NCBI RefSeq assembly: GCF_048564905.1
Contig: NW_027328875.1
Coordinates: 434,001 to 498,000 of the forward strand
Length of the DNA stretch: 64,000 nucleotides
Origin: Vicugna pacos
Taxonomy: Eukaryota > Chordata > Mammalia > Artiodactyla > Camelidae
Reading direction: 5' to 3'
Position numbers and translations under genes: made by a program. The notes below the pieces were generated by a model, which made no database searches, was not told where the DNA came from, and worked only from the letters and a program-made list of their open reading frames with translations. Shown here one piece after another: positions 21,214 through 34,800 of this stretch. Every line of letters starts with the position of its first letter. Within the stretch, counting starts at the first letter, position 1.

Positions 21214-24200
21214 CTCCTAGCTATAATGCCTCTAGGTGCTTTTGGATTCAAACCTAAATGTATATATTTGGTTTGTTTCCTCTTGTATTTTCCTAGAGAG
21301 GGATGTTACCCCTTGAAATGCCAACATTGGCCAGTAGGTGTCACTGGGAGTAAAGGGCACCACATGCACAAGTGTATCCAAGGTTGGGGGTTATTTCATG
21401 TTTCCAATAGTTATTTCATGGTTCCTGTTGGTTTCGGAGGCTTCAACCGTAAAGAGCTGACATGACCCCTTTAACAGTTTGGACTGGAAGTTTGCATTCT
21501 TTCTGTCTAGGTTTTCCGTAGAGCTGACAAAATGTTACCAAAATTGACAAGTCTGGCTTCTAGGTCGATACAGTGTGTTTCAAAAAATAACTTCATTTTC
21601 GTATACTCCCAAAACATGTAAATGAATTCTGTTAAACTTCTTAAAGACTGCAAATGAGATATCAACACACTGTCAAAACAGGTGTCTTCGGACAATCCCT
21701 CCCACCAAGGCTGTATAGAAACAAAGAGCTAAGCAAATATCACATTTCTGTGAAATGTATCTGGATAGTGTTGATTCATCGATGCCCAGTTGGCAGAGAA
21801 GAAGTGCAACCTGCACTCACTCGCTCCCAGGTACAGAGCAATGGAAACATCCACTCACCCAGCCCTTGGCACAGGACACTTGCCGAAGAGAGGCCTGTTA
21901 CTTCCAAAGACAGGATGAGGCCTCAGGACACCTGGAAGCAGGAGAAGGCAAAGCAGGGAATGGAAACCAGTGCAGGGTCTGACCCCTGGTGATGGAGCAA
22001 CAAGGGTGAAACTCTGTTTACCTTGGACGCACACTCTCAAGCGGACAGGAGACATGGGATTGAAGGTGATGTGCTGAGATTTACAAGAGTGCACAGCAGA
22101 TGCTTGGCTGACAGAACTCAAAGAATCCAGCGCAAAATATCCCCACAGTTGATTCTGAGACCAAGATCCGAGCTGCCAAATTTGAGGTAGCAGAGGCAAC
22201 GGTCAGTGAGGGATAGGGCTACGGATGATGGCACACGCTGAGTCTCAGGGATCTGGAGTGCGTTGTGGGATGTGGTGGGTCGAATCAAGAGAGCAAACCG
22301 AACTGTGTACCAATGATAAAGCAACCACACTGGTCGCGCGGTTGAGATTACCGATATGTCCCATGGCCACACCCAGTGCATCTGCAGGACCAGGGACCAA
22401 TTGGGCATCTTGCCAATAGAGCACGTGTGGGGCTGAATCAGAGCTATCGTGCATCTGGTCTGAGGGATCCAGGGGGCCTTGGGTTTGAAATCAGAATGAA
22501 AAGCCTTAGGATCTGCTACATTCATAACCTGGGCTGGGATTATGGTTTGGTTTGAGGCACAGGATGCGCAACAGCTCTGTGGTTGCCTTCGTGCACCCGT
22601 GCCACAAGGATGAGAGGACAAGGAAGAGTGGTCCAAGTCCACAGCGTGAGAAGAGGAAGCATTTCCTTCAGCACTATCTCCCAAAAGCGGATGCTACATT
22701 TTGGATGGCACCGGCACGGTACGGCACCGAGGACACCAAGGTAGGTCTGCGGGATCATTCCAGCAGGCCCTGATGTGTGACATCCATGGATGAGCTTCCA
22801 CTGGTGTTTCAGTAGACAGAGAAGCTCTGGGAAGAACTGCTTTCATTGGGACATTCCCGTGGCACTACAAAGCACAAGCGCACTCTCAGTTTGCTTTTTT
22901 TTAAACACTCCAAAATGACATAGAGCAGAATGCAGAGCTGAGAACCTTTAGAAGCCTCATTTCCACAAGAGGAAGTGTCCTGCGCACTTTCAGAATTGTG
23001 AGATATGCGTAACCGAAATGAAGTTATGCTAATCGAAATAGTATGGGATGTTCATCACAACAAATGCAACACCAGCAATTGGAGATATACCAGACAACAC
23101 ACACAGGAACAGAATATGGCATCAATGTCTAGGAGAAGTTGTCCTCACAGAAATCCCATGGAATTGCGTAGAGACAAGAGTCTAAAATTTTCACTTAACA
23201 AAGCCCTAGAAGTCTACATTAGATACCTGATATTACCTGACCAGTAGAGATGAAGAAGTACAGTAAAAGAAACAGGAAGTACCATTTTCAGTTCCAAAGA
23301 TATTGAAGGCCCAGAAGATAAGCTTTCCAACAACTAGACTGCAAAACGCTATCCAGACCAAGTGTTGAAATTGGAGGTCTGGAAAACCCTGAAGAACAAC
23401 ATTGTCTCAGAATCACAAAAGGCAGAATATCAGAAAAGGGGAAGAGAAAGTCTAAAGACGAGCCAAAAAATATCAGAAAACTCAATGGATGTGATCATAT
23501 CAGGGCCAAAATTCAGCCCTTAGCAGACTAGATAATGCAGAGGGACGCGTGAATGACTGTGAAGACAGGGGAACAGAAATCCCTCGGTCAGAAGCAGACA
23601 TAGGAAAGCAAGTGCAAACCAATGAAACATTGCTGTTGAATCCTGGGTTAAGACAGGGCATGAAAGACTAGAGTTCATAAGAGTCCCAGATGGAAAAGCA
23701 AGAGATAAAGAAACAAAAACTGTCTGAAAATGTATCTGTAGAAAAATCAGACTGAAACGTGCTGAAAGCCAAGAAAGAATCATCTATGCGAATTCAGGGA
23801 TTACACAGCATCCAAAGGAGGTGGAATCCCAATAGACCTACCAGCAGCTGTATGATTCAAATCAACAAAGTTCACGAATATCCCAGTGATTTAAAATGCA
23901 CCTGGAGGAAACAACATAGTCACAAGGGAACCTCCAGAGGGGTTTCAGCTGATATCTCGGCAGCAATATTGCAGGACAGGGAGGAGTGCCAGGACACAGA
24001 CCATATCCTGAATGGCCAAATGCTGCCACCTAGGGTAGCCTATGCCCCATGACCACCATTTCTAATAACGGCAGAGCTAGAGAATTCCACAGACCGGCAA
24101 ATCTTAAAAGAATTCAGCAGTTCAAAACTTCTTCTAAAAGGAAGGTTGAGAATACTCCCCTGAATAGAAAAGCAGCAAGATGAAATGGAAGGAAGAAAAC

Positions 24201-26515
24201 CATTATTGGAAATGCAAGAAGAGCATGAGTGGCAAAGAAGAAACAAGAAGAAGGCAAGGAGGACATCAAAACCCTGAAAATGGGGAGGGAAGCAGGAAAT
24301 CATAGGTGATTGGAAGCACTCTCTTAAGTGAATCAGCTTATTGGACTCTCTGTTTGAAGCGAAAGGAGAGCTGCATGGCCTGACGTGTTTGCAAAACAAG
24401 CAAGAAGCAGACCAACAAAGAATCAAACCAACAAACAAGCACCAAAAGGGTACGGTTGGCTGACATCTACCAAGGGAATCATGATTATTCAAAAGAAAAT
24501 ACTCAAGGTGATGTCAAGGATCATTCAGCACGCATCGACCCAGTATCGTGGCTTGCATGTACTCAGCACACTTGTCTTCGGAAATCAGAGGCGTGCATTC
24601 ATATTCGTAAATATTGATTCATAAGAGCATATCGTGACCTAACCCAAATGCCGATTTGGAATCAAATGGATTCCTAGTCCGTGATGTAGACTTGTATGTC
24701 TTCCGACAGGATGAAGGAATGCCATATTCTACGCTACGTAGAGAAGAAATGTAAGAAGCCTATAACAAAGGCACGTAGATCTGCCAAAGTGTACTAAGAG
24801 CAAAAGAGACAGACAGTAAAGTGCACATTGGGGTTGGTTTCATTTCTTGGAATTTCAGCCCCCATGAAACAAATGGATCCATGTCCTGAGGGTGCGGGTG
24901 TTTCAGCAGAAATCAGGCGACGCATATGTATTCCGGGTGTACGGATATCATAGGAACATAAGTCTCCTTTAGAGGGTCTCTGTGTACTGTGAACTGTTAG
25001 AAAGTTTAAAGACGTGTGAAACCATCAACTAAAAAGGGACCCACTTCCCTCCATTGGTACTGTGCATACAGATCTGAGCAAAAGGAAAGAGGGAAGAAGA
25101 AAGGCCCATGGGATGCTAGTGGGTAGAATCACATTTACCTTAGGCACCTCTCGTCGGATGCAGCCCCTCCCCCAACACTGACAAGATGCAGCAGCCATTG
25201 GGGATGGCAGTTACCGGTTGGATTCCAGGTGGAATGTTGGTGTGTACCGCGAGGCTTGTTGTGGCTGTTGGATCCTAGGTAACCGGGCAGAGTTCTGTGG
25301 GTGGATCAGTGTGATGGAGGGGCTGCCGCCCTCTGTGGAGCTTGGCTTAGGTGTTTGGTCCGGGAAGCTGTGTAAGTTCGAGATACTGCTGCTGCCCAAA
25401 GACCTGAGTTCACAGGTCAGTTTCCAGAACCTTTCAGAGCAGACAGTGGAAGATCTGCCTGTCATCAGCTTACTGGTGAGGCTCCGAGGTACTTTCAGAC
25501 TTGCCCAGTCCTGGTGAAGTCGACTTTAGGGGAGACACGAAGAGAAGCTGGGCGAAAAGCTGGCTGCACGGATTGAGGAGAGATGCGAACACATGGATGA
25601 GAGATGTTCTGCTACAATGGAGAATACTGGCGTGGAGACAGCTGTAGAGGATACCAGGCTCAAAAGACATTCATGAGACCTATTGATCCTCGCTGATACT
25701 GGCAGAAACATACGGAGTGCCAACGTGGACTTGAGGAAGATCCTCAATTCTCTTCTCCAAGAACGGGTCCAAGGTCCCTGACATCTGCAAGAGAAGAGAT
25801 GGCAGAGATGATCAAAACGCTCCTGTTCTTGGAAGAGGTCGTGAGAATCCACACGTCCCAAGGGGCATTCCCAAGCCATTCAGACCAGAATTCACCAAGC
25901 CCAGGTAAGCCTTTTCCCAGGTTTGGGCCTAGCTAGCAAGCACTTGCCCTTCCCTCCCCTCCACTCAGGCATCCATTTTGAAGGATCAGTACCTGAGCTG
26001 CAATGAAGCCATTACGAGAAGAGCAAGCCCCTCTTAGAATCAGACTTCCTCCAGCTTCACACTCTGTGAACAACAGTGAACTCCTTCAAGGTCAAATAGT
26101 CTCGGCTGAAATCGATAGGAATTGAATACTTAGCTCACACCTAGAAACGATGGCCTTCCGCTAGATTCAGCCAATGTTGTGTTTATGTCTTCCCTGGGGT
26201 GATGGGAGTGTGGTAAGTCAGGGGAATCTTTGACTGAACTTGAATCTGTATTAGGCCTCAGTTTTTCAAGACAGTATAGGTAAATAGTACATGTCAGAAA
26301 GTGAACTGTACTGTCAAAGTCGCCAGTGACATTAAAGACACAGCTTCTGTGGATCGTCTTTCAATTGAGTCAAGCCCCCGGGGGCACTATATCATGGGGG
26401 TGCAGACTTGGTTGCGTTAAATGGCTTTACCCAACATGATCGGATGATGAATCGTTCTCATCACTGATAGAAGAACACCTGGTTCTCAATAGACTAGCAT
26501 AACTGCAGCAGGGTT
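21214..26515 (+). repeat. Array unit 5
   Basis: 5,302 bp. The one-base loss is at about 24285, where ccctgaaaatggggagg replaces ccctaaagatgggagagg. Unit 7 shares exactly this form. It shares three other variants with unit 3 (tatcgtgg, gggatgctag, gatgaatcg). Private changes include gagggtgcggg near 24892, gaagatcctc near 25740 and gtgatggga near 26202. Confidence 0.95.
23483..24173 (+). mobile_element. L1 ORF1 relic, unit 5
   Basis: Same relic as unit 3 in the compared sites. Purine-tract form ggaaggaag follows it, as in units 1, 2, 7 and 8. Confidence 0.8.
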
Positions 26516-29500
26516 GTCCTAGCTATAATGCCTCTAGGTGCTTTTGGATTCAAACCTAAATGTATATATTTGGTTTGTTTCCTCTTGTATTTTCCTAGAG
26601 AGGGATGTTACCCCTTGAAATGCCAACATTGGCCAGTAGGTGTCACTGGGAGTAAAGGGCACCACATGCACAAGTGTATCCAAGGTTGGGGGTTATTTCA
26701 TGTTTCCAATAGTTATTTCATGGTTCCTGTTGGTTTCGGAGGCTTCAACCGTAAAGAGCTGACATGACCCCTTTAACAGTTTGGACTGGAAGTTTGCATT
26801 CTTTCTGTCTAGGTTTTCCGTAGAGCTGACAAAATGTTACCAAAATTGACAAGTCTGGCTTCTAGGTCGATACAGTGTGTTTCAAAAAATAACTTCATTT
26901 TCGTATACTCCCAAAACATGTAAATGAATTCTGTTAAACTTCTTAAAGACTGCAAATGAGATATCAACACACTGTCAAAACAGGTGTCTTCGGACAATCC
27001 CTCCCACCAAGGCTGTATAGAAACAAAGAGCTAAGCAAATATCACATTTCTGTGAAATGTATCTGGATAGTGTTGATTCATCGATGCCCAGTTGGCAGAG
27101 AAGAAGTGCAACCTGCACTCACTCGCTCCCAGGTACAGAGCAATGGAAACATCCACTCACCCAGCCCTTGGCACAGGACACTTGCCGAAGAGAGGCCTGT
27201 TACTTCCAAAGACAGGATGAGGCCTCAGGACACCTGGAAGCAGGAGAAGGCAAAGCAGGGAATGGAAACCAGTGCAGGGTCTGACCCCTGGTGATGGAGC
27301 AACAAGGGTGAAACTCTGTTTACCTTGGACGCACACTCTCAAGCGGACAGGAGACATGGGATTGAAGGTGATGTGCTGAGATTTACAAGAGTGCACAGCA
27401 GATGCTTGGCTGACAGAACTCAAAGAATCCAGCGCAAAATATCCCCACAGTTGATTCTGAGACCAAGATCCGAGCTGCCAAATTTGAGGTAGCAGAGGCA
27501 ACGGTCAGTGAGGGATAGGGCTACGGATGATGGCACACGCTGAGTCTCAGGGATCTGGAGTGCGTTGTGGGATGTGGTGGGTCGAATCAAGAGAGCAAAC
27601 CGAACTGTGTACCAATGATAAAGCAACCACACTGGTCGCGCGGTTGAGATTACCGATATGTCCCATGGCCACACCCAGTGCATCTGCAGGACCAGGGACC
27701 AATTGGGCATCTTGCCAATAGAGCACGTGTGGGGCTGAATCAGAGCTATCGTGCATCTGGTCTGAGGGATCCAGGGGGCCTTGGGTTTGAAATCAGAATG
27801 AAAAGCCTTAGGATCTGCTACATTCATAACCTGGGCTGGGATTATGGTTTGGTTTGAGGCACAGGATGCGCAACAGCTCTGTGGTTGCCTTCGTGCACCC
27901 GTGCCACAAGGATGAGAGGACAAGGAAGAGTGGTCCAAGTCCACAGCGTGAGAAGAGGAAGCATTTCCTTCAGCACTATCTCCCAAAAGCGGATGCTACA
28001 TTTTGGATGGCACCGGCACGGTACGGCACCGAGGACACCAAGGTAGGTCTGCGGGATCATTCCAGCAGGCCCTGATGTGTGACATCCATGGATGAGCTTC
28101 CACTGGTGTTTCAGTAGACAGAGAAGCTCTGGGAAGAACTGCTTTCATTGGGACATTCCCGTGGCACTACAAAGCACAAGCGCACTCTCAGTTTGCTTTT
28201 TTTTAAACACTCCAAAATGACATAGAGCAGAATGCAGAGCTGAGAACCTTTAGAAGCCTCATTTCCACAAGAGGAAGTGTCCTGCGCACTTTCAGAATTG
28301 TGAGATATGCGTAACCGAAATGAAGTTATGCTATTCGAAATAGTATGGGATGTTCATCACAACAAATGCAACACCAGCAATTGGAGATATACCAGACAAC
28401 ACACACAGGAACAGAATATGGCATCAGTGTCTAGGAGAAGTTGTCCTCACAGAAATCCCATGGAATTGCGTAGAGACAAGAGTCTAAAATTTTCACTTAA
28501 CAAAGCCCTAGAAGTCTACATTAGATACCTGATATTACCTGACCAGTAGAGATGAAGAAGTACAGTAAAAGAAACAGGAAGTACCATTTTCAGTTCCAAA
28601 GATATTGAAGGCCCAGAAGATAAGCTTTCCAACAACTAGACTGCAAAACGCTATCCAGACCAAGTGTTGAAATTGGAGGTCTGGAAAACCCTGAAGAACA
28701 ACATTGTCTCAGAATCACAAAAGGCAGAATATCAGAAAAGGGGAAGAGAAAGTCTAAAGACGAGCCAAAAAATATCAGAAAACTCAATGGATGTGATCAT
28801 ATCAGGGCCAAAATTCAGCCCTTAGCAGACTAGATAATGCAGAGGGACGCGTGAATGACTGTGAAGACAGGGGAACAGAAATCCCTCGGTCAGAAGCAGA
28901 CATAGGAAAGCAAGTGCAAACCAATGAAACATTGCTGTTGAATCCTGGGTTAAGACAGGGCATGAAAGACTAGAGTTCATAAGAGTCCCAGGTGGAAAAG
29001 CAAGAGATAAAGAAACAAAAACTGTCTGAAAATGTATCTGTAGAAAAATCAGACTGAAACGTGCTGAAAGCCAAGAAAGAATCATCTATGCGAATTCAGG
29101 GATTACACAGCATCCAAAGGAGGTGGAATCCCAATAGACCTACCAGCAGCTGTATGATTCAAATCAACAAAGTTCACGAATATCCCAGTGATTTAAAATG
29201 CACCTGGAGGAAACAACATAGTCACAAGGGAACCTCCAGAGGGGTTTCAGCTGATATCTCGGCAGCAATATTGCAGGACAGGGAGGAGTGCCAGGACACA
29301 GACCATATCCTGAATGGCCAAATGCTGCCACCTAGGGTAGCCTATGCCCCATGACCACCATTTCTAATAACGGCAGAGCTAGAGAATTCCACAGACCGGC
29401 AAATCTTAAAAGAATTCAGCAGTTCAAAACTTCTTCTAAAAGGAAGGTTGAGAATACTCCCCTGAATAGAAAAGCAGCAAGATGAAATGGAAAGAAGAAA

Positions 29501-31818
29501 ACCATTATTGGAAATGCAAGAAGAGCATGAGTGGCAAAGAAGAAACAAGAAGAAGGCAAGGAGGACATCAAAACCCTAAAGATGGGAGAGGGAAGCAGGA
29601 AATCATAGGTGATTGGAAGCACTCTCTTAAGTGAATCAGCTTATTGGACTCTCTGTTTGAAGCGAAAGGAGAGCTGCATGGCCTGACGTGTTTGCAAAAC
29701 AAGCAAGAAGCAGACCAACAAAGAATCAAACCAACAAACAAGCACCAAAAGGGTACGGTTGGCTGACATCTACCAAGGGAATCATGATTATTCAAAAGAA
29801 AATACTCAAGGTGATGTCAAGGATCATTCAGCACGCATCGACCCAGTATCGCGGCTTGCATGTACTCAGCACACTTTTCTTCGGAAATCAGAGGCGTGCA
29901 TTCATATTCGTAAATATTGATTCATAAGAGCATATCGTGACCTAACCCAAATGCCGATTTGGAATCAAATGGATTCCTAGTCCGTGATGTAGACTTGTAT
30001 GTCTTCCGACAGGATGAAGGAATGCCATATTCTACGCTACGTAGAGAAGAAATGTAAGAAGCCTATAACAAAGGCACGTAGATCTGCCAAAGTGTACTAA
30101 GAGCAAAAGAGACAGACAGTAAAGTGCACATTGGGGTTGGTTTCATTTCTTGGAATTTCAGCCCCCATGAAACAAATGGATCCATGTCCTGAGAGTGCGG
30201 GTGTTTCAGCAGAAATCAGGCGACGCATATGTATTCCGGGTGTACGGATATCATAGGAACATAAGTCTCCTTTAGAGGGTCTCTGTGTACTGTGAACTGT
30301 TAGAAAGTTTAAAGACGTGTGAAACCATCAACTAAAAAGGGACCCACTTCCCTCCATTGGTACTGTGCATACAGATCTGAGCAAAAGGAAAGAGGGAAGA
30401 AGAAAGGCCCATGGGACGCTAGTGGGTAGAATCACATTTACCTTAGGCACCTCTCGTCGGATGCAGCCCCTCCCCCAACACTGACAAGATGCAGCAGCCA
30501 TTGGGGATGGCAGTTACCGGTTGGATTCCAGGTGGAATGTTGGTGTGTACCGCGAGGCTTGTTGTGGCTGTTGGATCCTAGGTAACCGGGCAGAGTTCTG
30601 TGGGTGGATCAGTGTGATGGAGGGGCTGCCGCCCTCTGTGGAGCTTGGCTTAGGTGTTTGGTCCGGGAAGCTGTGTAAGTTCGAGATACTGCTGCTGCCC
30701 AAAGACCTGAGTTCACAGGTCAGTTTCCAGAACCTTTCAGAGCAGACAGTGGAAGATCTGCCTGTCATCAGCTTACTGGTGAGGCTCCGAGGTCCTTTCA
30801 GACTTGCCCAGTCCTGCTGAAGTCGACTTTAGGGGAGACACGAAGAGAAGCTGGGCGAAAAGCTGGCTGCACGGATTGAGGAGAGATGCGAACACATGGA
30901 TGAGAGATGTTCTGCTACAATGGAGAATACTGGCGTGGAGACAGCTGTAGAGGATACCAGGCTCAAAAGACATTCATGAGACCTATTGATCCTCGCTGAT
31001 ACTGGCAGAAACATACGGAGTGCCAACGTGGACTTGAGGAAGTTCCTCAATTCTCTTGTCCAAGAACGGGTCCAAGGTCCCTGACATCTGCAAGAGAAGA
31101 GATGGCAGAGATGATCAAAACGCTCCTGTTCTTGGAAGAGGTCGTGAGAATCCACACGTCCCAAGGGGCATTCCCAAGCCATTCAGACCAGAATTCACCA
31201 AGCCCAGGTAAGCCTTTTCCCAGGTTTGGGCCTAGCTAGCAAGCACTTGCCCTTCCCTCCCCTCCACTCAGGCATCCATTTTGAAGGATCAGTACCTGAG
31301 CTGCAATGAAGCCATTACGAGAAGAGCAAGCCCCTCCTAGAATCAGACTTCCTCCAGCTTCACACTCTGTGAACAACAGTGAACTCCTTCAAGGTCAAAT
31401 AGTCTCGGCTGAAATCGATAGGAATTGAATACTTAGCTCACACCTAGAAACGATGGCCTTCCGCTAGATTCAGCCAATGTTGTGTTTATGTCTTCCCTGG
31501 GGTGAAGGGAGTGTGGTAAGTCAGGGGAATCTTTGACTGAACTTGAATCTGTATTAGGCCTCAGTTTTTCAAGACAGTATAGGTAAATAGTACATGTCAG
31601 AAAGTGAACTGTACTGTCAAAGTCGCCAGTGACATTAAAGACACAGCTTCTGTGGATCGTCTTTCAATTGAGTCAAGCCCCCGGGGGCACTATATCATGG
31701 GGGTGCAGACTTGGTTGCGTTAAATGGCTTTACCCAACATGATCGGATGATTAATCGTTCTCATCACTGATAGAAGAACACCTGGTTCTCAATAGGCTAG
31801 CATAACTGCAGCAGGGTT
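26516..31818 (+). repeat. Array unit 6
   Basis: 5,303 bp. It shares gctattcg with units 7 and 8, acttttcttcg with unit 7, and cgaggtcc and ctcttgtcc with unit 8. Private changes are atcagtgtc near 28426 and cccaggtgg near 28989. It ends with ataggctag as unit 1 does. Non-GGTACC class. Confidence 0.95.
28785..29475 (+). mobile_element. L1 ORF1 relic, unit 6
   Basis: Private G in cccaggtgg near 28989; otherwise the common form. Confidence 0.8.
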
Positions 31819-34800
31819 GTCCTAGCTATAATGCCTCTAGGTGCTTTTGGATTCAAACCTAAATGTATATATTTGGTTTGTTTCCTCTTGTATTTTCCTA
31901 GAGAGGGATGTTACCCCTTGAAATGCCAACATTGGCCAGTAGGTGTCACTGGGAGTAAAGGGCACCACATGCACAAGTGTATCCAAGGTTGGGGGTTATT
32001 TCATGTTTCCAATAGTTATTTCATGGTTCCTGTTGGTTTCGGAGGCTTCAACCGTAAAGAGCTGACATGACCCCTTTAACAGTTTGGACTGGAAGTTTGC
32101 ATTCTTTCTGTCTAGGTTTTCCGTAGAGCTGACAAAATGTTACCAAAATTGACAAGTCTGGCTTCTAGGTCGATACAGTGTGTTTCAAAAAATAACTTCA
32201 TTTTCGTATACTCCCAAAACATGTAAATGAATTCTGTTAAACTTCTTAAAGACTGCAAATGAGATATCAACACACTGTCAAAACAGGTGTCTTCGGACAA
32301 TCCCTCCCACCAAGGCTGTATAGAAACAAAGAGCTAAGCAAATATCACATTTCTGTGAAATGTATCTGGATAGTGTTGATTCATCGATGCCCAGTTGGCA
32401 GAGAAGAAGTGCAACCTGCACTCACTCGCTCCCAGGTACAGAGCAATGGAAACATCCACTCACCCAGCCCTTGGCACAGGACACTTGCCGAAGAGAGGCC
32501 TGTTACTTCCAAAGACAGGATGAGGCCTCAGGACACCTGGAAGCAGGAGAAGGCAAAGCAGGGAATGGAAACCAGTGCAGGGTCTGACCCCTGGTGATGG
32601 AGCAACAAGGGTGAAACTCTGTTTACCTTGGACGCACACTCTCAAGCGGACAGGAGACATGGGATTGAAGGTGATGTGCTGAGATTTACAAGAGTGCACA
32701 GCAGATGCTTGGCTGACAGAACTCAAAGAATCCAGCGCAAAATATCCCCACAGTTGATTCTGAGACCAAGATCCGAGCTGCCAAATTTGAGGTAGCAGAG
32801 GCAACGGTCAGTGAGGGATAGGGCTACGGATGATGGCACACGCTGAGTCTCAGGGATCTGGAGTGCGTTGTGGGATGTGGTGGGTCGAATCAAGAGAGCA
32901 AACCGAACTGTGTACCAATGATAAAGCAACCACACTGGTCGCGCGGTTGAGATTACCGATATGTCCCATGGCCACACCCAGTGCATCTGCAGGACCAGGG
33001 ACCAATTGGGCATCTTGCCAATAGAGCACGTGTGGGGCTGAATCAGAGCTATCGTGCATCTGGTCTGAGGGATCCAGGGGGCCTTGGGTTTGAAATCAGA
33101 ATGAAAAGCCTTAGGATCTGCTACATTCATAACCTGGGCTGGGATTATGGTTTGGTTTGAGGCACAGGATGCGCAACAGCTCTGTGGTTGCCTTCGTGCA
33201 CCCGTGCCACAAGGATGAGAGGACAAGGAAGAGTGGTCCAAGTCCACAGCGTGAGAAGAGGAAGCATTTCCTTCAGCACTATCTCCCAAAAGCGGATGCT
33301 ACATTTTGGATGGCACCGGCACGGTACGGCACCGAGGACACCAAGGTAGGTCTGCGGGATCATTCCAGCAGGCCCTGATGTGTGACATCCATGGATGAGC
33401 TTCCACTGGTGTTTCAGTAGACAGAGAAGCTCTGGGAAGAACTGCTTTCATTGGGACATTCCCGTGGCACTACAAAGCACAAGCGCACTCTCAGTTTGCT
33501 TTTTTTTAAACACTCCAAAATGACATAGAGCAGAATGCAGAGCTGAGAACCTTTAGAAGCCTCATTTCCACAAGAGGAAGTGTCCTGCGCACTTTCAGAA
33601 TTGTGAGATATGCGTAACCGAAATGAAGTTATGCTATTCGAAATAGTATGGGATGTTCATCACAACAAATGCAACACCAGCAATTGGAGATATACCAGAC
33701 AACACACACAGGAACAGAATATGGCATCAATGTCTAGGAGAAGTTGTCCTCACAGAAATCCCATGGAATTGCGTAGAGACAAGAGTCTAAAATTTTCACT
33801 TAACAAAGCCCTAGAAGTCTACATTAGATACCTGATATTACCTGACCAGTAGAGATGAAGAAGTACAGTAAAAGAAACAGGAAGTACCATTTTCAGTTCC
33901 AAAGATATTGAAGGCCCAGAAGATAAGCTTTCCAACAACTAGACTGCAAAACGCTATCCAGACCAAGTGTTGAAATTGGAGGTCTGGAAAACCCTGAAGA
34001 ACAACATTGTCTCAGAATCACAAAAGGCAGAATATCAGAAAAGGGGAAGAGAAAGTCTAAAGACGAGCCAAAAAATATCAGAAAACTCAATGGATGTGAT
34101 CATATCAGGGCCAAAATTCAGCCCTTAGCAGACTAGATAATGCAGAGGGACGCGTGAATGACTGTGAAGACAGGGGAACAGAAATCCCTCGGTCAGAAGC
34201 AGACATAGGAAAGCAAGTGCAAACCAATGAAACATTGCTGTTGAATCCTGGGTTAAGACAGGGCATGAAAGACTAGAGTTCATAAGAGTCCCAGATGGAA
34301 AAGCAAGAGATAAAGAAACAAAAACTGTCTGAAAATGTATCTGTAGAAAAATCAGACTGAAACGTGCTGAAAGCCAAGAAAGAATCATCTATGCGAATTC
34401 AGGGATTACACAGCATCCAAAGGAGGTGGAATCCCAATAGACCTACCAGCAGCTGTATGATTCAAATCAACAAAGTTCACGAATATCCCAGTGATTTAAA
34501 ATGCACCTGGAGGAAACAACATAGTCACAAGGGAACCTCCAGAGGGGTTTCAGCTGATATCTCGGCAGCAATATTGCAGGACAGGGAGGAGTGCCAGGAC
34601 ACAGACCATATCCTGAATGGCCAAATGCTGCCACCTAGGGTAGCCTATGCCCCATGACCACCATTTCTAATAACGGCAGAGCTAGAGAATTCCACAGACC
34701 GGCAAATCTTAAAAGAATTCAGCAGTTCAAAACTTCTTCTAAAAGGAAGGTTGAGAATACTCCCCTGAATAGAAAAGCAGCAAGATGAAATGGAAGGAAG

